Positions 23,625 through 31,797 of a DNA stretch of 40,831 nucleotides are shown piece by piece. The stretch covers positions 1-40,831 of the forward strand of contig NZ_JAUQOP010000045.1 of NCBI RefSeq assembly GCF_030580855.1, given 5' to 3'. Both the position numbers and the translations under genes were made by a program. Position 1 is the first letter of the stretch, and each line of letters opens with the position of its first letter. The notes under the pieces are model-generated. The model was given only the letters and a program-made list of their open reading frames with translations. It was not told where the DNA came from and ran no database searches. The stretch comes from Pseudomonas citrullilanati. Its GTDB lineage: Bacteria; Pseudomonadota; Gammaproteobacteria; Pseudomonadales; Pseudomonadaceae.

Positions 23625-23754
23625 TGTGGCGAGGGGATTTATACCCGCTGGGCTGCGCAGCAGCCCTTGATCCGCCTGCAGACGCCATGCTTTGCGCTTT
23701 ATTTGGTAGAGGGGGCGCTTCGCGCCCCAGCGGGGATAAATCCCCTCGCCACAA
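23625..23754. repeat. REP/BIME pair (type B)
   Basis: Facing units with cores GTGGCGAGGGGATTTATACC (about 23627-23646) and CAGCGGGGATAAATCCCCTC (about 23729-23748). They lie between the ABC exporter and the GntR-type regulator gene. Confidence 0.88.
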
Positions 23755-23772
23755 CGGTGCATGGCGGTAATC

Positions 23773-23809
23773 TTGACAAGGCCGCCAGGGAGCACGGTGA
23801 TCGTACAAC
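23773..23809 (+). promoter_or_regulatory. Candidate promoter and autoregulatory site of the GntR-type regulator
   Basis: TTGACA (23773-23778) is a good -35 candidate; no convincing -10 is placed. The 8-mer TCGTACAA at 23801-23808 fits the FadR-subfamily pattern TNGTACNA. Extended to ATCGTACAAC (23800-23809) it is repeated in inverse orientation in the kdgD operator (25475-25484). Confidence 0.45.
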
Positions 23810-23860
23810 CACGTTGCGCTATCATGATGCGCATTCAGCCGCTTGCCGAGACACAGAGCC

Positions 23861-24607
23861 ATGGAAAACCCGATCGACGTACCCCGCCTTCCCCGCAAGC
23901 GCCGCAGCCTGGCGCAGGAGCTGGTGACGGTGCTGACCGAGCAGATTCGCGACGGTCTGCTCAAGCGTGGCGATAAATTGCCCACCGAGTCGGCGATCAT
24001 GGAAGCCCATGGCGTCAGTCGCACCGTGGTGCGCGAGGCGATTTCGCGGTTGCAGGCGGCCGGCCAGGTGGAAACCCGGCATGGCATTGGCACCTTTGTG
24101 CTGGACACGCCGAGCCCGAGCGGGTTTCGTATCGACCCGGCCACCGTGGTCACCCTGCGTGACGTGCTGGCGATCCTGGAGCTGCGCATCAGCCTGGAAG
24201 TGGAATCCGCCGGCCTCGCGGCGCAGCGGCGCAGCGCCGAGCAACTGGCGGCGATGCGCGCCGCCCTCGACGCGCTGAACGAAAGCGCGGCCCACGCCAG
24301 CGATGCGGTGGCGTCGGACTTCGCCTTCCACCTGGAAATCGCCCTGTCCACCGGCAACCGCTACTTCACCGACATCATGACCCACCTGGGCACCAGTATC
24401 ATCCCGCGCACCCGGCTGAATTCGGCGCGCCTGGCCCATGATGACCAGCAGCACTACATGGACCGGCTGAGCCGCGAGCACGAGGAAATCTACGAAGCCA
24501 TCGCCCGCCAGGACTCCGACGCCGCCCGTGCCGCCATGCGCCTGCACCTGACCAACAGCCGCGAGCGGCTGCGCCAGGCCCATGAAGAGGCGCAAGCCCA
24601 GGGCTAG
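23861..24607 (+). CDS. FadR-type GntR transcriptional regulator of the hexarate locus
   Basis: A 248-aa DNA-binding repressor. The winged helix-turn-helix lies at about 16-80, with P-T-E-S-A-I-M-E-A-H-G-V-S-R-T-V-V-R-E-A. The C-terminal FCD all-helical effector domain (about 100-235) has the metal-site residues D153, H157, H207 and H229 of that family. The start at 23861 is preferred to an earlier in-frame codon at 23843. It is encoded upstream of kdgD in the same direction, separated by one minus-strand gene. An inverted repeat of the right type lies over the kdgD promoter, and a half-site lies before this gene. Control of the galactarate/glucarate genes is inferred from the position and these sites; the ligand is probably a hexarate or pathway intermediate. 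Confidence 0.85.
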   Translation: MENPIDVPRLPRKRRSLAQELVTVLTEQIRDGLLKRGDKLPTESAIMEAHGVSRTVVREAISRLQAAGQVETRHGIGTFVLDTPSPSGFRIDPATVVTLRDVLAILELRISLEVESAGLAAQRRSAEQLAAMRAALDALNESAAHASDAVASDFAFHLEIALSTGNRYFTDIMTHLGTSIIPRTRLNSARLAHDDQQHYMDRLSREHEEIYEAIARQDSDAARAAMRLHLTNSRERLRQAHEEAQAQG

Positions 24608-24650
24608 TATCGGTCAATCACTGTTCTGCTTGACCTTGGGCGCGGTCCCT

Positions 24651-24777
24651 GTGGCGAGGGGATTTATCCCCGCTGGGTTGCGCAGCAGCCCCAAATCAGT
24701 CGACCCAATCGCGATATCAGAGGCGGCCATTTGGGGGACGCTTCGCGCCCCAGCGGGGATAAATCCCCTCGCCACAA
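24651..24777. repeat. REP/BIME pair (type B)
   Basis: GTGGCGAGGGGATTTATCCC plus CGCTGGG faces its exact inverse at about 24750-24776. It separates the regulator gene from the convergent gene ending at 24821 and may serve as their shared end. Confidence 0.88.
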
Positions 24778-24820
24778 TAAAGGGTACCTGGCTTGGTATC
24801 CGGGTGCCTGCCTGAAGGCC

Positions 24821-25183
24821 CTACGCCACGATCCGCAACATTTGCGGCTCGGATAAATCCGGATCCCAACTCTCGTAGCTGACCTCGTAACGAAGCTCGA
24901 CCACTTTACCGCTGAACGCTTTCAGGTCGGCGCTGGTGAGCGTCAATGTCACATCCTTGCGTGGCGTCGCCTCCTCGAACTCGGTCAGCGGGGCGAACGT
25001 GCCTACCCGAGCGGAAGGGGTCGAGCCGACGCCCAGCGTCAGTTGCGCCGATGAGTTCGGTTCGAAATCCGCATTCGGAATCTTTACGGTCAACGTCTTG
25101 GTCTTCGACAAGCTGATGGTGACCTCCCCGGAGGTTGGATTGGCTGAAAAATCCTTGAGGGTGGGCTTTGCATACGTCGTCAT
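24821..25183 (-). CDS. Hypothetical beta-rich protein, unknown function
   Basis: A 120-aa protein not recognised. AGGGAG lies upstream of the ATG at 25183. No signal peptide or membrane segment. The pattern of short beta strands (E-V-T-I-S-L-S-K-T-K-T-L-T-V-K-I, D-V-T-L-T-L-T and V-V-E-L-R-Y-E-V-S-Y-E-S-W-D) suggests an immunoglobulin-like beta-sandwich. It sits between the regulator and the catabolic operon but on the opposite strand and is probably unrelated to the pathway. The span 25184-25456 between it and the kdgD promoter has no convincing gene; the 77-codon plus-strand frame at 25241-25474 lacks a ribosome site and recognisable features. Confidence 0.6.
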   Translation of the reverse strand: MTTYAKPTLKDFSANPTSGEVTISLSKTKTLTVKIPNADFEPNSSAQLTLGVGSTPSARVGTFAPLTEFEEATPRKDVTLTLTSADLKAFSGKVVELRYEVSYESWDPDLSEPQMLRIVA

Positions 25184-25456
25184 GGTGTCACTCCCTGTGA
25201 GGCGGCCCTGATCGTCGCGTAGGGCGACTCACCTGAAAGATTGAGAAAGGGACTGCGACCGGTAGGGCACGGTCATTCATGGGTTATGCCTCCCTTCCGA
25301 CAACGGTGGCTACTGGCAGAGTTGACAGTGGCGATGAGCGGTCCGGGGTGCTCGACCGGCAGGTTTTATCGGTTTTGCGTTCGCCTCAATGCCCCGATTG
25401 ACAGGGCTTGCCGGCAAATCCCCGAGGCCGGGCACCCGACAAAAGACGAAATACAG

Positions 25457-25496
25457 TTGACGTTCATGTTTTAAGTTGTACGATGACCTACAACTT
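25457..25496 (+). promoter_or_regulatory. Promoter and operator of the galactarate/glucarate operon
   Basis: TTGACG (25457-25462), a 16-bp spacer and TACGAT (25479-25484) form a sigma70-type promoter 67 bp before the kdgD ATG. The perfect inverted repeat AAGTTGTA (25473-25480) / TACAACTT (25489-25496), with an 8-bp spacer, covers the -10 and probable start point. It contains TTGTACGA, matching the FadR-subfamily operator pattern TNGTACNA. Binding here would block transcription, so repression by the GntR-type regulator at 23861 is likely. Regulator identity is inferred from gene context. Confidence 0.7.
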
Positions 25497-25550
25497 CTGG
25501 CCGAAGCTTAACTCTCTCATACCTACATTGCGTCCCAGGGTGTTCGAATA

Positions 25551-26462
25551 ATGAATCCACAAGAACTGAAGTCCATCCTCTCGTCTGGCCTGCTGTCGTT
25601 CCCGGTCACCGATTTCACTGCCCAAGGCGATTTCAATCGCGACAGCTACATCAAGCGCCTCGAGTGGCTGGCCCCGTACGGCGCCTCTGCCTTGTTCGCA
25701 GCCGGCGGTACCGGTGAATTCTTCTCCCTGGCCGCCAGCGAGTATTCGCAAGTCATCAAGACCGCCGTCGACACCTGCGCCACCAGCGTGCCCATCCTGG
25801 CCGGTGTCGGCGGTGCCACCCGCCAGGCCATCGAATACGCCCGAGAGGCCGAGCGCCTGGGGGCCAAGGGCCTGTTGCTGCTGCCGCACTACCTGACCGA
25901 AGCCAGCCAGGACGGCGTTGCCGCCCACGTCGAAGCCGTGTGCAAATCGGTGAAGATCGGCGTGGTGGTGTACAACCGCAACGTCTGCCGCCTGAACGCC
26001 AACCAGCTGGAACAACTGGCCGAGCGTTGCCCGAACCTGATCGGCTACAAGGACGGCCTGGGCGATATCGAGCTGATGGTGTCGATCCGTCGTCGTCTCG
26101 GCGATCGCTTCAGCTACCTGGGCGGCTTGCCGACCGCCGAAGTCTACGCCGCGGCCTACAAGGCCCTGGGCGTGCCGGTCTACTCCTCGGCCGTGTTCAA
26201 CTTCATCCCGAAGACCGCGATGGATTTCTACCACGCCATTGCCCGCGACGATCACGCCACCGTTGGCAAGATCATCGACGACTTCTTCCTGCCGTACCTG
26301 GACATCCGCAACCGCAAGGCCGGTTACGCGGTGAGCATCGTCAAGGCGGGCGCCAAGATCGTCGGCTATGACGCCGGCCCTGTGCGCACCCCGCTGACCG
26401 ATTTGCTGCCAGAAGAATACGAAGCACTGGCCGCGCTGATCGACAAGCAAGGCAAGCAGTAA
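25551..26462 (+). CDS. kdgD: 5-dehydro-4-deoxyglucarate dehydratase KdgD
   Basis: A 303-aa enzyme of the DHDPS/N-acetylneuraminate lyase family. It dehydrates and decarboxylates 5-dehydro-4-deoxy-D-glucarate to alpha-ketoglutarate semialdehyde, CO2 and water. The Schiff-base lysine is K167 in L-I-G-Y-K-D-G-L-G-D. The substrate-carboxylate loop is G-G-T-G-E-F (52-57), and Y141 fits the conserved catalytic tyrosine. The length and N-terminus (M-N-P-Q-E-L-K-S-I-L-S-S-G-L-L-S-F-P-V-T) are typical. AGGGTG lies about 10 nt upstream. It is the first gene after the promoter; a strong terminator-like hairpin follows, so it may be made in excess over the downstream genes. Confidence 0.92.
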   Translation: MNPQELKSILSSGLLSFPVTDFTAQGDFNRDSYIKRLEWLAPYGASALFAAGGTGEFFSLAASEYSQVIKTAVDTCATSVPILAGVGGATRQAIEYAREAERLGAKGLLLLPHYLTEASQDGVAAHVEAVCKSVKIGVVVYNRNVCRLNANQLEQLAERCPNLIGYKDGLGDIELMVSIRRRLGDRFSYLGGLPTAEVYAAAYKALGVPVYSSAVFNFIPKTAMDFYHAIARDDHATVGKIIDDFFLPYLDIRNRKAGYAVSIVKAGAKIVGYDAGPVRTPLTDLLPEEYEALAALIDKQGKQ

Positions 26463-26475
26463 CCGACCTGGCAAG

Positions 26476-26500
26476 GCCGCTGAGCAATCAGCGGCTTTTT
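26476..26500 (+). terminator. Strong terminator-like hairpin between kdgD and the dehydrogenase gene
   Basis: GCCGCTGA, loop GCAA, TCAGCGGC, then five T residues: a textbook rho-independent terminator 14 nt after kdgD. As the next three genes are in the same direction with no clear promoter of their own, it probably acts as a partial terminator. Confidence 0.8.
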
Positions 26501-26541
26501 GCGTAGGGCATTTTGTAAAGACTTCTTGTAGGAGTAGCTCA

Positions 26542-27987
26542 GTGGCAGATGCAAAGCGTTTCGATAACTACATCAACGGTGAGTGGGTGGCCGGTGCGGA
26601 TTATTGCGCCAACATCAACCCGTCTGACGTGTCCGATGTCATCGGTGAATACGCCAAGGCTGACGCAGCACAAGTCAATGCCGCCATCGACGCCGCCCGT
26701 GCCGCCTTCCCGGCCTGGTCGACCTCGGGCATCCAGGCGCGGCACGATGCGCTGGACAAAGTCGGCAGCGAGATCCTCGCTCGCCGCGAAGAACTCGGCC
26801 AATTGCTGGCCCGGGAAGAGGGCAAGACCCTGCCCGAAGCCATCGGCGAAGTGACCCGCGCCGGCAACATTTTCAAATTCTTCGCCGGTGAATGCCTGCG
26901 CCTGTCGGGCGATTACCTGCCGTCGGTGCGCCCGGGCGTCAACGTCGAAGTGACCCGTGAAGCCCTGGGGGTGGTCGGCCTGATCACGCCGTGGAACTTC
27001 CCCATCGCCATCCCGGCCTGGAAAATCGCCCCGGCCCTGGCCTACGGCAACTGCGTGGTGATCAAGCCCGCCGAGCTGGTGCCGGGCTGCGCCTGGGCCC
27101 TGGCGGAAATCATTTCCCGCGCCGGTTTCCCGGCCGGTGCGTTCAACCTGGTGATGGGCAGCGGCCGCGTCGTCGGTGAAGTGCTGGTCAACAGCCCGAA
27201 AGTCGACGGCATCAGCTTCACCGGTTCCGTGGGCGTGGGCCGGCAGATCGCGGTCAATTGCGTGTCGCGCCAGGCCAAGGTGCAGTTGGAAATGGGCGGC
27301 AAGAACCCGCAGATCATCCTCGACGACGCCGACCTCAAGCAGGCGGTCGAGCTGGCGGTGCAGAGCGCGTTCTACTCCACCGGCCAACGTTGCACCGCGT
27401 CCAGCCGCCTGATCGTCACGGCCGGCATCCACGACAAGTTCGTCGACGCCATGGCCGAGCGCATGCAGTCGATCAAGGTCGGCCATGCGTTGAAGGCGGG
27501 CACTGACATCGGCCCGGTGGTTTCCGAAGCCCAGCTCAACCAGGACTTGAAGTACATCGACATCGGCCAGAGCGAAGGTGCGCGGCTGGTCAGCGGTGGC
27601 GGCCTGGTGACCTGCGACACCGAAGGCTATTTCCTGGCGCCGACCCTGTTCGCCGACAGCGAAGCGTCGATGCGCATCAGTCGCGAAGAGATCTTCGGCC
27701 CGGTGGCCAACGTCGTGCGCGTGGCGGACTACGAGGCGGCGCTGGCGATGGCCAACGACACCGAGTTCGGCCTGTCGGCCGGTATCGCCACCACCTCCTT
27801 GAAATACGCCAATCACTTCAAGCGCCATTCCCAGGCGGGCATGGTCATGGTCAACCTGCCGACCGCCGGCGTGGATTACCACGTGCCGTTCGGCGGGCGC
27901 AAAGGTTCGTCCTATGGTTCGCGTGAGCAAGGTCGCTACGCGCAAGAGTTCTACACCGTGGTGAAAACCTCCTACATCGGCTCGTAA
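26542..27987 (+). CDS. Alpha-ketoglutarate semialdehyde dehydrogenase (aldehyde dehydrogenase family)
   Basis: A 481-aa NAD(P)-dependent aldehyde dehydrogenase. It oxidises 2,5-dioxopentanoate (alpha-ketoglutarate semialdehyde), the KdgD product, to alpha-ketoglutarate, which enters the TCA cycle. Key residues are N152 (T-P-W-N-F-P), K175 (I-K-P-A-E), the F-T-G-S motif (227-230), E250 (L-E-M-G-G-K-N-P) and catalytic C284 (G-Q-R-C-T-A). Length is normal for the family. It starts with GTG at 26542, with AGGAG 7 nt upstream. It sits between kdgD and the transporter gene, which sets its role; sequence alone would only give the superfamily. Confidence 0.9.
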   Translation: MADAKRFDNYINGEWVAGADYCANINPSDVSDVIGEYAKADAAQVNAAIDAARAAFPAWSTSGIQARHDALDKVGSEILARREELGQLLAREEGKTLPEAIGEVTRAGNIFKFFAGECLRLSGDYLPSVRPGVNVEVTREALGVVGLITPWNFPIAIPAWKIAPALAYGNCVVIKPAELVPGCAWALAEIISRAGFPAGAFNLVMGSGRVVGEVLVNSPKVDGISFTGSVGVGRQIAVNCVSRQAKVQLEMGGKNPQIILDDADLKQAVELAVQSAFYSTGQRCTASSRLIVTAGIHDKFVDAMAERMQSIKVGHALKAGTDIGPVVSEAQLNQDLKYIDIGQSEGARLVSGGGLVTCDTEGYFLAPTLFADSEASMRISREEIFGPVANVVRVADYEAALAMANDTEFGLSAGIATTSLKYANHFKRHSQAGMVMVNLPTAGVDYHVPFGGRKGSSYGSREQGRYAQEFYTVVKTSYIGS

Positions 27988-28070
27988 CCGCAACACCGGC
28001 CGGGTGGGTCATTCCCCCGGCCGCACAATCTGCTGACCCGCATAAAAATAAATAGTGGGAGTACTTCTAC

Positions 28071-29435
28071 ATGCAAGCGACCAAGCCGACACACGTCCGC
28101 TATTTGATCCTGCTCATGCTGTTTCTGGTGACAACGATCAACTACGCCGACCGTGCCACCATCGCCATCGCAGGTTCGAGCCTGCAAAAAGACCTCGGCA
28201 TCGATGCCGTGACCCTCGGTTATATCTTCTCCGCATTCGGCTGGGCCTACGTGGCCGGGCAGATCCCCGGCGGCTGGCTGCTCGACCGGTTCGGTTCGAA
28301 AAAAATCTACGCCCTGAGCATTTTCACCTGGTCGTTGTTTACCGTGCTGCAAGGCTATGTCGGTGAATTCGGCATGTCCACGGCCGTGGTTGCGCTGTTC
28401 ATGCTGCGCTTTCTGGTCGGGCTGGCCGAAGCGCCGTCCTTCCCGGGCAACGCCCGCATCGTCGCCGCGTGGTTCCCCACCGCGGAGCGCGGCACCGCCT
28501 CGGCGATCTTCAACTCGGCGCAGTACTTCGCCACGGTGCTGTTCGCGCCGCTGATGGGCTGGATCGTCTACCGCTTCGGCTGGCAGCACGTGTTCATCGT
28601 GATGGGCGTGATCGGCATCGTGTTCTCGCTGATCTGGCTGAAAGTGATCTACAGCCCGCGCCAGCACCCGATGATCAACGAAGCCGAGTTCAACCACATC
28701 GCCGCCAACGGCGCGATGGTCGACATGGACCAGGACAAGGGCAAGGAAAAGAAAGCCGACGGTCCGAAATGGGACTACATCCGCCAACTGCTGACCAACC
28801 GCATGATGCTCGGCGTGTACCTGGGCCAATACTGCATCAACGGCATCACCTACTTCTTCCTGACCTGGTTCCCGGTGTACCTGGTGCAGGAGCGTGGCAT
28901 GACCATCCTCAAGGCCGGTTTCATCGCGTCCTTGCCGGCCATCTGCGGCTTCATCGGCGGCGTGCTCGGCGGGGTGATTTCCGACTACCTGCTGCGCAAG
29001 GGCCGCTCGCTGACCTTCGCCCGCAAGGCACCGATCATCGGCGGCCTGCTGGTGTCCAGCAGCATCGTGGCGTGCAACTACGTTGAAATCGAATGGATGG
29101 TGGTGGGCTTCATGGCCCTGGCGTTCTTTGGCAAAGGCGTGGGCGCACTGGGCTGGGCCGTGGTGTCCGACACCTCGCCGAAACAGATCGCCGGCTTGAG
29201 CGGTGGCCTGTTCAACACCTTCGGCAACCTGGCCTCGATCACGACGCCGATCGTCATCGGCTACATCATCAGTGCCACCGGTTCGTTCAAGTGGGCGCTG
29301 GTATTCGTCGGTTGCAATGCCCTGGTGGCGGTGTTCAGCTACCTGGTCATCGTCGGGCCGATCAAGCGTGTCGTGCTCAAGGAACCCACCGCCCAGGATG
29401 CCGGCGTCTCCAGTCTGTCCGAAGCTAAATCCTGA
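28071..29435 (+). CDS. gudP: MFS galactarate/glucarate transporter, GudP-type
   Basis: A 454-aa inner-membrane carrier with about twelve helices and the anion:cation symporter-family pattern. It closely follows E. coli GudP in several stretches: N-Y-A-D-R-A-T-I-A-I-A-G, G-Y-I-F-S-A-F-G-W-A-Y, I-P-G-G-W-L-L-D-R-F-G-S-K-K, E-A-P-S-F-P-G-N-A-R-I-V-A-A-W-F-P and N-R-M-M-L-G-V-Y-L-G-Q-Y. A central cytoplasmic loop (about 200-230) is lysine-rich. GGGAG lies upstream of the ATG. It imports D-glucarate and/or galactarate for the pathway. The 83-nt gap from the dehydrogenase gene shows no terminator, so they are likely co-transcribed. Confidence 0.9.
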   Translation: MQATKPTHVRYLILLMLFLVTTINYADRATIAIAGSSLQKDLGIDAVTLGYIFSAFGWAYVAGQIPGGWLLDRFGSKKIYALSIFTWSLFTVLQGYVGEFGMSTAVVALFMLRFLVGLAEAPSFPGNARIVAAWFPTAERGTASAIFNSAQYFATVLFAPLMGWIVYRFGWQHVFIVMGVIGIVFSLIWLKVIYSPRQHPMINEAEFNHIAANGAMVDMDQDKGKEKKADGPKWDYIRQLLTNRMMLGVYLGQYCINGITYFFLTWFPVYLVQERGMTILKAGFIASLPAICGFIGGVLGGVISDYLLRKGRSLTFARKAPIIGGLLVSSSIVACNYVEIEWMVVGFMALAFFGKGVGALGWAVVSDTSPKQIAGLSGGLFNTFGNLASITTPIVIGYIISATGSFKWALVFVGCNALVAVFSYLVIVGPIKRVVLKEPTAQDAGVSSLSEAKS

Positions 29436-29448
29436 AGGAGCGGCACCG

Positions 29449-31002
29449 ATGCAACTGATTGAACATGCCGATTCGCCGCGTTACATCCGCCTGCATGAGC
29501 GGGACAACGTCGTGATCGTCGTCAATGACCAGGGCGTACCGGCCGGGACCGAGTTCCCGGATGGCCTGGTCACCGTGGATTTCGTGCCGCAGAGCCACAA
29601 GGTCACCCTGCAGGACATTCCTGAAGGGGACGAGGTCATTCGCTATGGCCAGGTCATCGGCTATGCGCTGCAACCGATTCCCCGCGGCAGCTGGGTCAAG
29701 GAAGATCAACTGCGCATGCCCACCGCGCCGCCCCTGGACAGCTTGCCGTTGTCCACCGACGTGCCGGCGGCCGATGCGCCGCTGGAAGGCTACACCTTCG
29801 AGGGCTATCGCAACGCCGACGGCACCGTCGGCACGCGCAACATCCTGGGCATCACCACCACGGTGCAGTGCGTGACCGGGGTGCTGGACCATGCGGTCAA
29901 GCGCATCAAGGAGGAGTTGCTGCCCAAGTACCCGAACGTCGATGACGTGGTGGCGCTGACCCACAGCTACGGCTGCGGCGTGGCGATCACCGCCACCGAT
30001 GCGTACATCCCGATCCGCACCGTGCGCAATCTGGCGCGCAACCCGAACCTGGGGGGCGAGGCGCTGGTGATCAGCCTGGGCTGCGAGAAACTGCAGGCCG
30101 GGCAGGTCATGCATGAAGGCGACAGTTCGGTGGACCTCAGCGAGCCGTGGTTGTATCGCTTGCAGGACTCCAGCCATGGCTTCACCGAAATGATCGAGCA
30201 GATCATGGAACTGGCCGAGGCCCGCCTGAAGAAACTCGACCAGCGCCGTCGGGAGACGGTGCCGGCGTCGGAGCTGATCCTGGGCATGCAATGCGGCGGC
30301 AGCGATGCGTTTTCCGGCATCACCGCCAACCCGGCCCTGGGCTATGCCTCGGACCTGCTGCTGCGGGCCGGGGCGACGGTGATGTTTTCCGAAGTCACCG
30401 AAGTGCGCGACGCGATCTACCTGCTGACGTCCCGGGCGCAAACCCGGGAAGTCGCCCAGGAACTGGTGCGGGAAATGGACTGGTACGACCGCTACCTGGC
30501 CAAGGGCGAGGCGGACCGCAGTGCCAATACCACGCCGGGCAACAAGAAGGGTGGGCTGTCGAACATCGTCGAGAAGTCCCTGGGCTCGATCGTCAAGTCC
30601 GGCAGCAGCGCGATCAACGGCGTGCTCGGCCCGGGCGAGCGGTTCAAGCACAAGGGCCTGATCTTCTGCGCCACGCCGGCCAGCGATTTTGTCTGCGGTA
30701 CGCTGCAATTGGCGGCGGGGATGAACCTGCACGTGTTCACCACCGGCCGTGGCACCCCTTACGGCCTGGCCATGGCGCCGGTGGTGAAGGTTTCGACCCG
30801 TACCGAGCTGGCCCAGCGCTGGCCGGACCTGATCGACATCGACGCCGGCCGCATCGCCACCGGCCGTGCGTCGATCGAGGAACTGGGTTGGGAACTGTTC
30901 CACTACTACCTGGACGTGGCCAGCGGCAAGAAACAGACCTGGGCCGAGCGGCACAAGTTGTTCAACGACATCACCCTGTTCAACCCGGCGCCGATTACCT
31001 GA
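29449..31002 (+). CDS. garD: Galactarate dehydratase GarD
   Basis: A 517-aa enzyme matching E. coli GarD along its length. An N-terminal SAF domain (about 10-95) has D-N-V-V-I-V-V-N-D-Q-G and R-Y-G-Q-V-I-G-Y-A; a linker leads to the catalytic domain, beginning L-E-G-Y-T-F-E-G-Y-R-N-A-D-G. Conserved stretches include G-C-G-V-A-I, L-G-C-E-K-L-Q, M-Q-C-G-G-S-D-A-F-S-G, P-G-N-K-K-G-G-L-S-N and F-T-T-G-R-G-T-P-Y-G-L. It dehydrates galactarate (meso-galactarate) to 5-dehydro-4-deoxy-glucarate, the KdgD substrate; the family uses iron. AAGGAG lies 8 nt before the ATG, and the gene follows gudP by 13 nt. A separate glucarate dehydratase gene is not in the window. Confidence 0.93.
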   Translation: MQLIEHADSPRYIRLHERDNVVIVVNDQGVPAGTEFPDGLVTVDFVPQSHKVTLQDIPEGDEVIRYGQVIGYALQPIPRGSWVKEDQLRMPTAPPLDSLPLSTDVPAADAPLEGYTFEGYRNADGTVGTRNILGITTTVQCVTGVLDHAVKRIKEELLPKYPNVDDVVALTHSYGCGVAITATDAYIPIRTVRNLARNPNLGGEALVISLGCEKLQAGQVMHEGDSSVDLSEPWLYRLQDSSHGFTEMIEQIMELAEARLKKLDQRRRETVPASELILGMQCGGSDAFSGITANPALGYASDLLLRAGATVMFSEVTEVRDAIYLLTSRAQTREVAQELVREMDWYDRYLAKGEADRSANTTPGNKKGGLSNIVEKSLGSIVKSGSSAINGVLGPGERFKHKGLIFCATPASDFVCGTLQLAAGMNLHVFTTGRGTPYGLAMAPVVKVSTRTELAQRWPDLIDIDAGRIATGRASIEELGWELFHYYLDVASGKKQTWAERHKLFNDITLFNPAPIT

Positions 31003-31019
31003 GTTCATAGCGCCAGATG

Positions 31020-31725
31020 TCCCTGGTGGGAGCGGGCTTGTCCGTGAAAGCGGTGGTCCAGCTGGCATGGACGTTGAATGTGCCGACGTCTTCGCGAGCA
31101 AGCTCGCTCCCACAGGGTTGTGGGGTGGACGCGGTTTCTGTGTCCGGCGCAGATCCACTGTGGGAGCGGGCTTGCCCGCGAAAGCGTTGGTCCAGCTTGC
31201 ATGGATGTTGGATGTGCCGACGTCTTCGCGAGCAAGCTCGCTCCCACAGGGTTGTGGGGTGGATGCGGTTTCTGTGTCCGGCGCAGATCCAATTTGGGAG
31301 CGGGCTTGCCCGCGAAAGCGGTGGTCCAGCTGGCATGGACGTTGGATGTGCCGATGGCTTCGCGAGCAAGCTCGCTCCCACAGGGAATGTGGGGGGGAGG
31401 CGGTTTCTGTGTCCGGCGCAGATCCAATGTGGGAGCGGGCTTGCCCGCGAAAGCGGTGGTCCAGCTTGCATGGATGTTGGATGGGCCGAGGTCTTCGCGA
31501 GCAGGCTCGCTCTCACAGGGAATGTGGGGGGGATGCGCTCCTGTGACCGGCGCAGATCCAATGTGGGAGCGGGCTTGCCCGCGAAAGCGGTGGTTCAGCT
31601 GGCATGGACGTTGAATGTGCCGAGGTCTTCGCGAGCAGGCTCGCTACCACTGGGGTTTGGGGTGGATGCGGTTTCTGTGTCCGGCGCAGATCCACTGTGG
31701 GAGCGAGCCTGCTCGCGAAGAGGCT
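31020..31725. repeat. Tandem BIME array with a period of about 134 bp
   Basis: A unit made of two facing type A REPs plus spacers is repeated head to tail. The marker GCGGTTTCTG or its variant lies at 31131, 31265, 31400, 31535 (GCGCTCCTG) and 31668, giving steps of 134, 135, 135 and 133. Each unit also carries GTCCGGCGCAGATCCA, a REP of form GTGGGAGCGGGCTTGCCCGC, a CAGCTGGCATGGACGTTG or CAGCTTGCATGGATGTTG spacer, and the inverse REP. The whole 706 bp is non-coding; long reading frames through it are artefacts of the repeat. It lies after the end of the hexarate operon. Confidence 0.93.
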
Positions 31726-31747
31726 CTACCAGACGCCAATGCCGTGA

Positions 31748-31766
31748 GTGGCTTATCATTAGCCAC
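31748..31766. promoter_or_regulatory. Inverted repeat before the AEC carrier gene
   Basis: GTGGCT, seven bases TATCATT, AGCCAC, ending 31 bp before the ATG. The loop includes the -10-like TATCAT. It could be an operator, a leader hairpin or the end of the preceding transcript. Confidence 0.35.
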
Positions 31767-31797
31767 CTAACGACACATCCTTTCAAGGTACTCCGGC

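Noticed and set aside
25241..25474. A 77-codon plus-strand frame before the kdgD promoter
   Set aside because: No ribosome site, no conserved features, and it overlaps the promoter region.
26528..26552. tRNA-like sequence GGAGTAGCTCAGTGGCAGAT before the dehydrogenase gene
   Set aside because: It resembles a tRNA D-arm, but no acceptor, anticodon or T-arm follows. It is the ribosome site and GTG start of the coding sequence.
31020..31725. CRISPR-like regular repeats
   Set aside because: The period is about 134 bp, the repeats are REP palindromes, the intervening parts are themselves repeated rather than unique spacers, and no cas genes are near.
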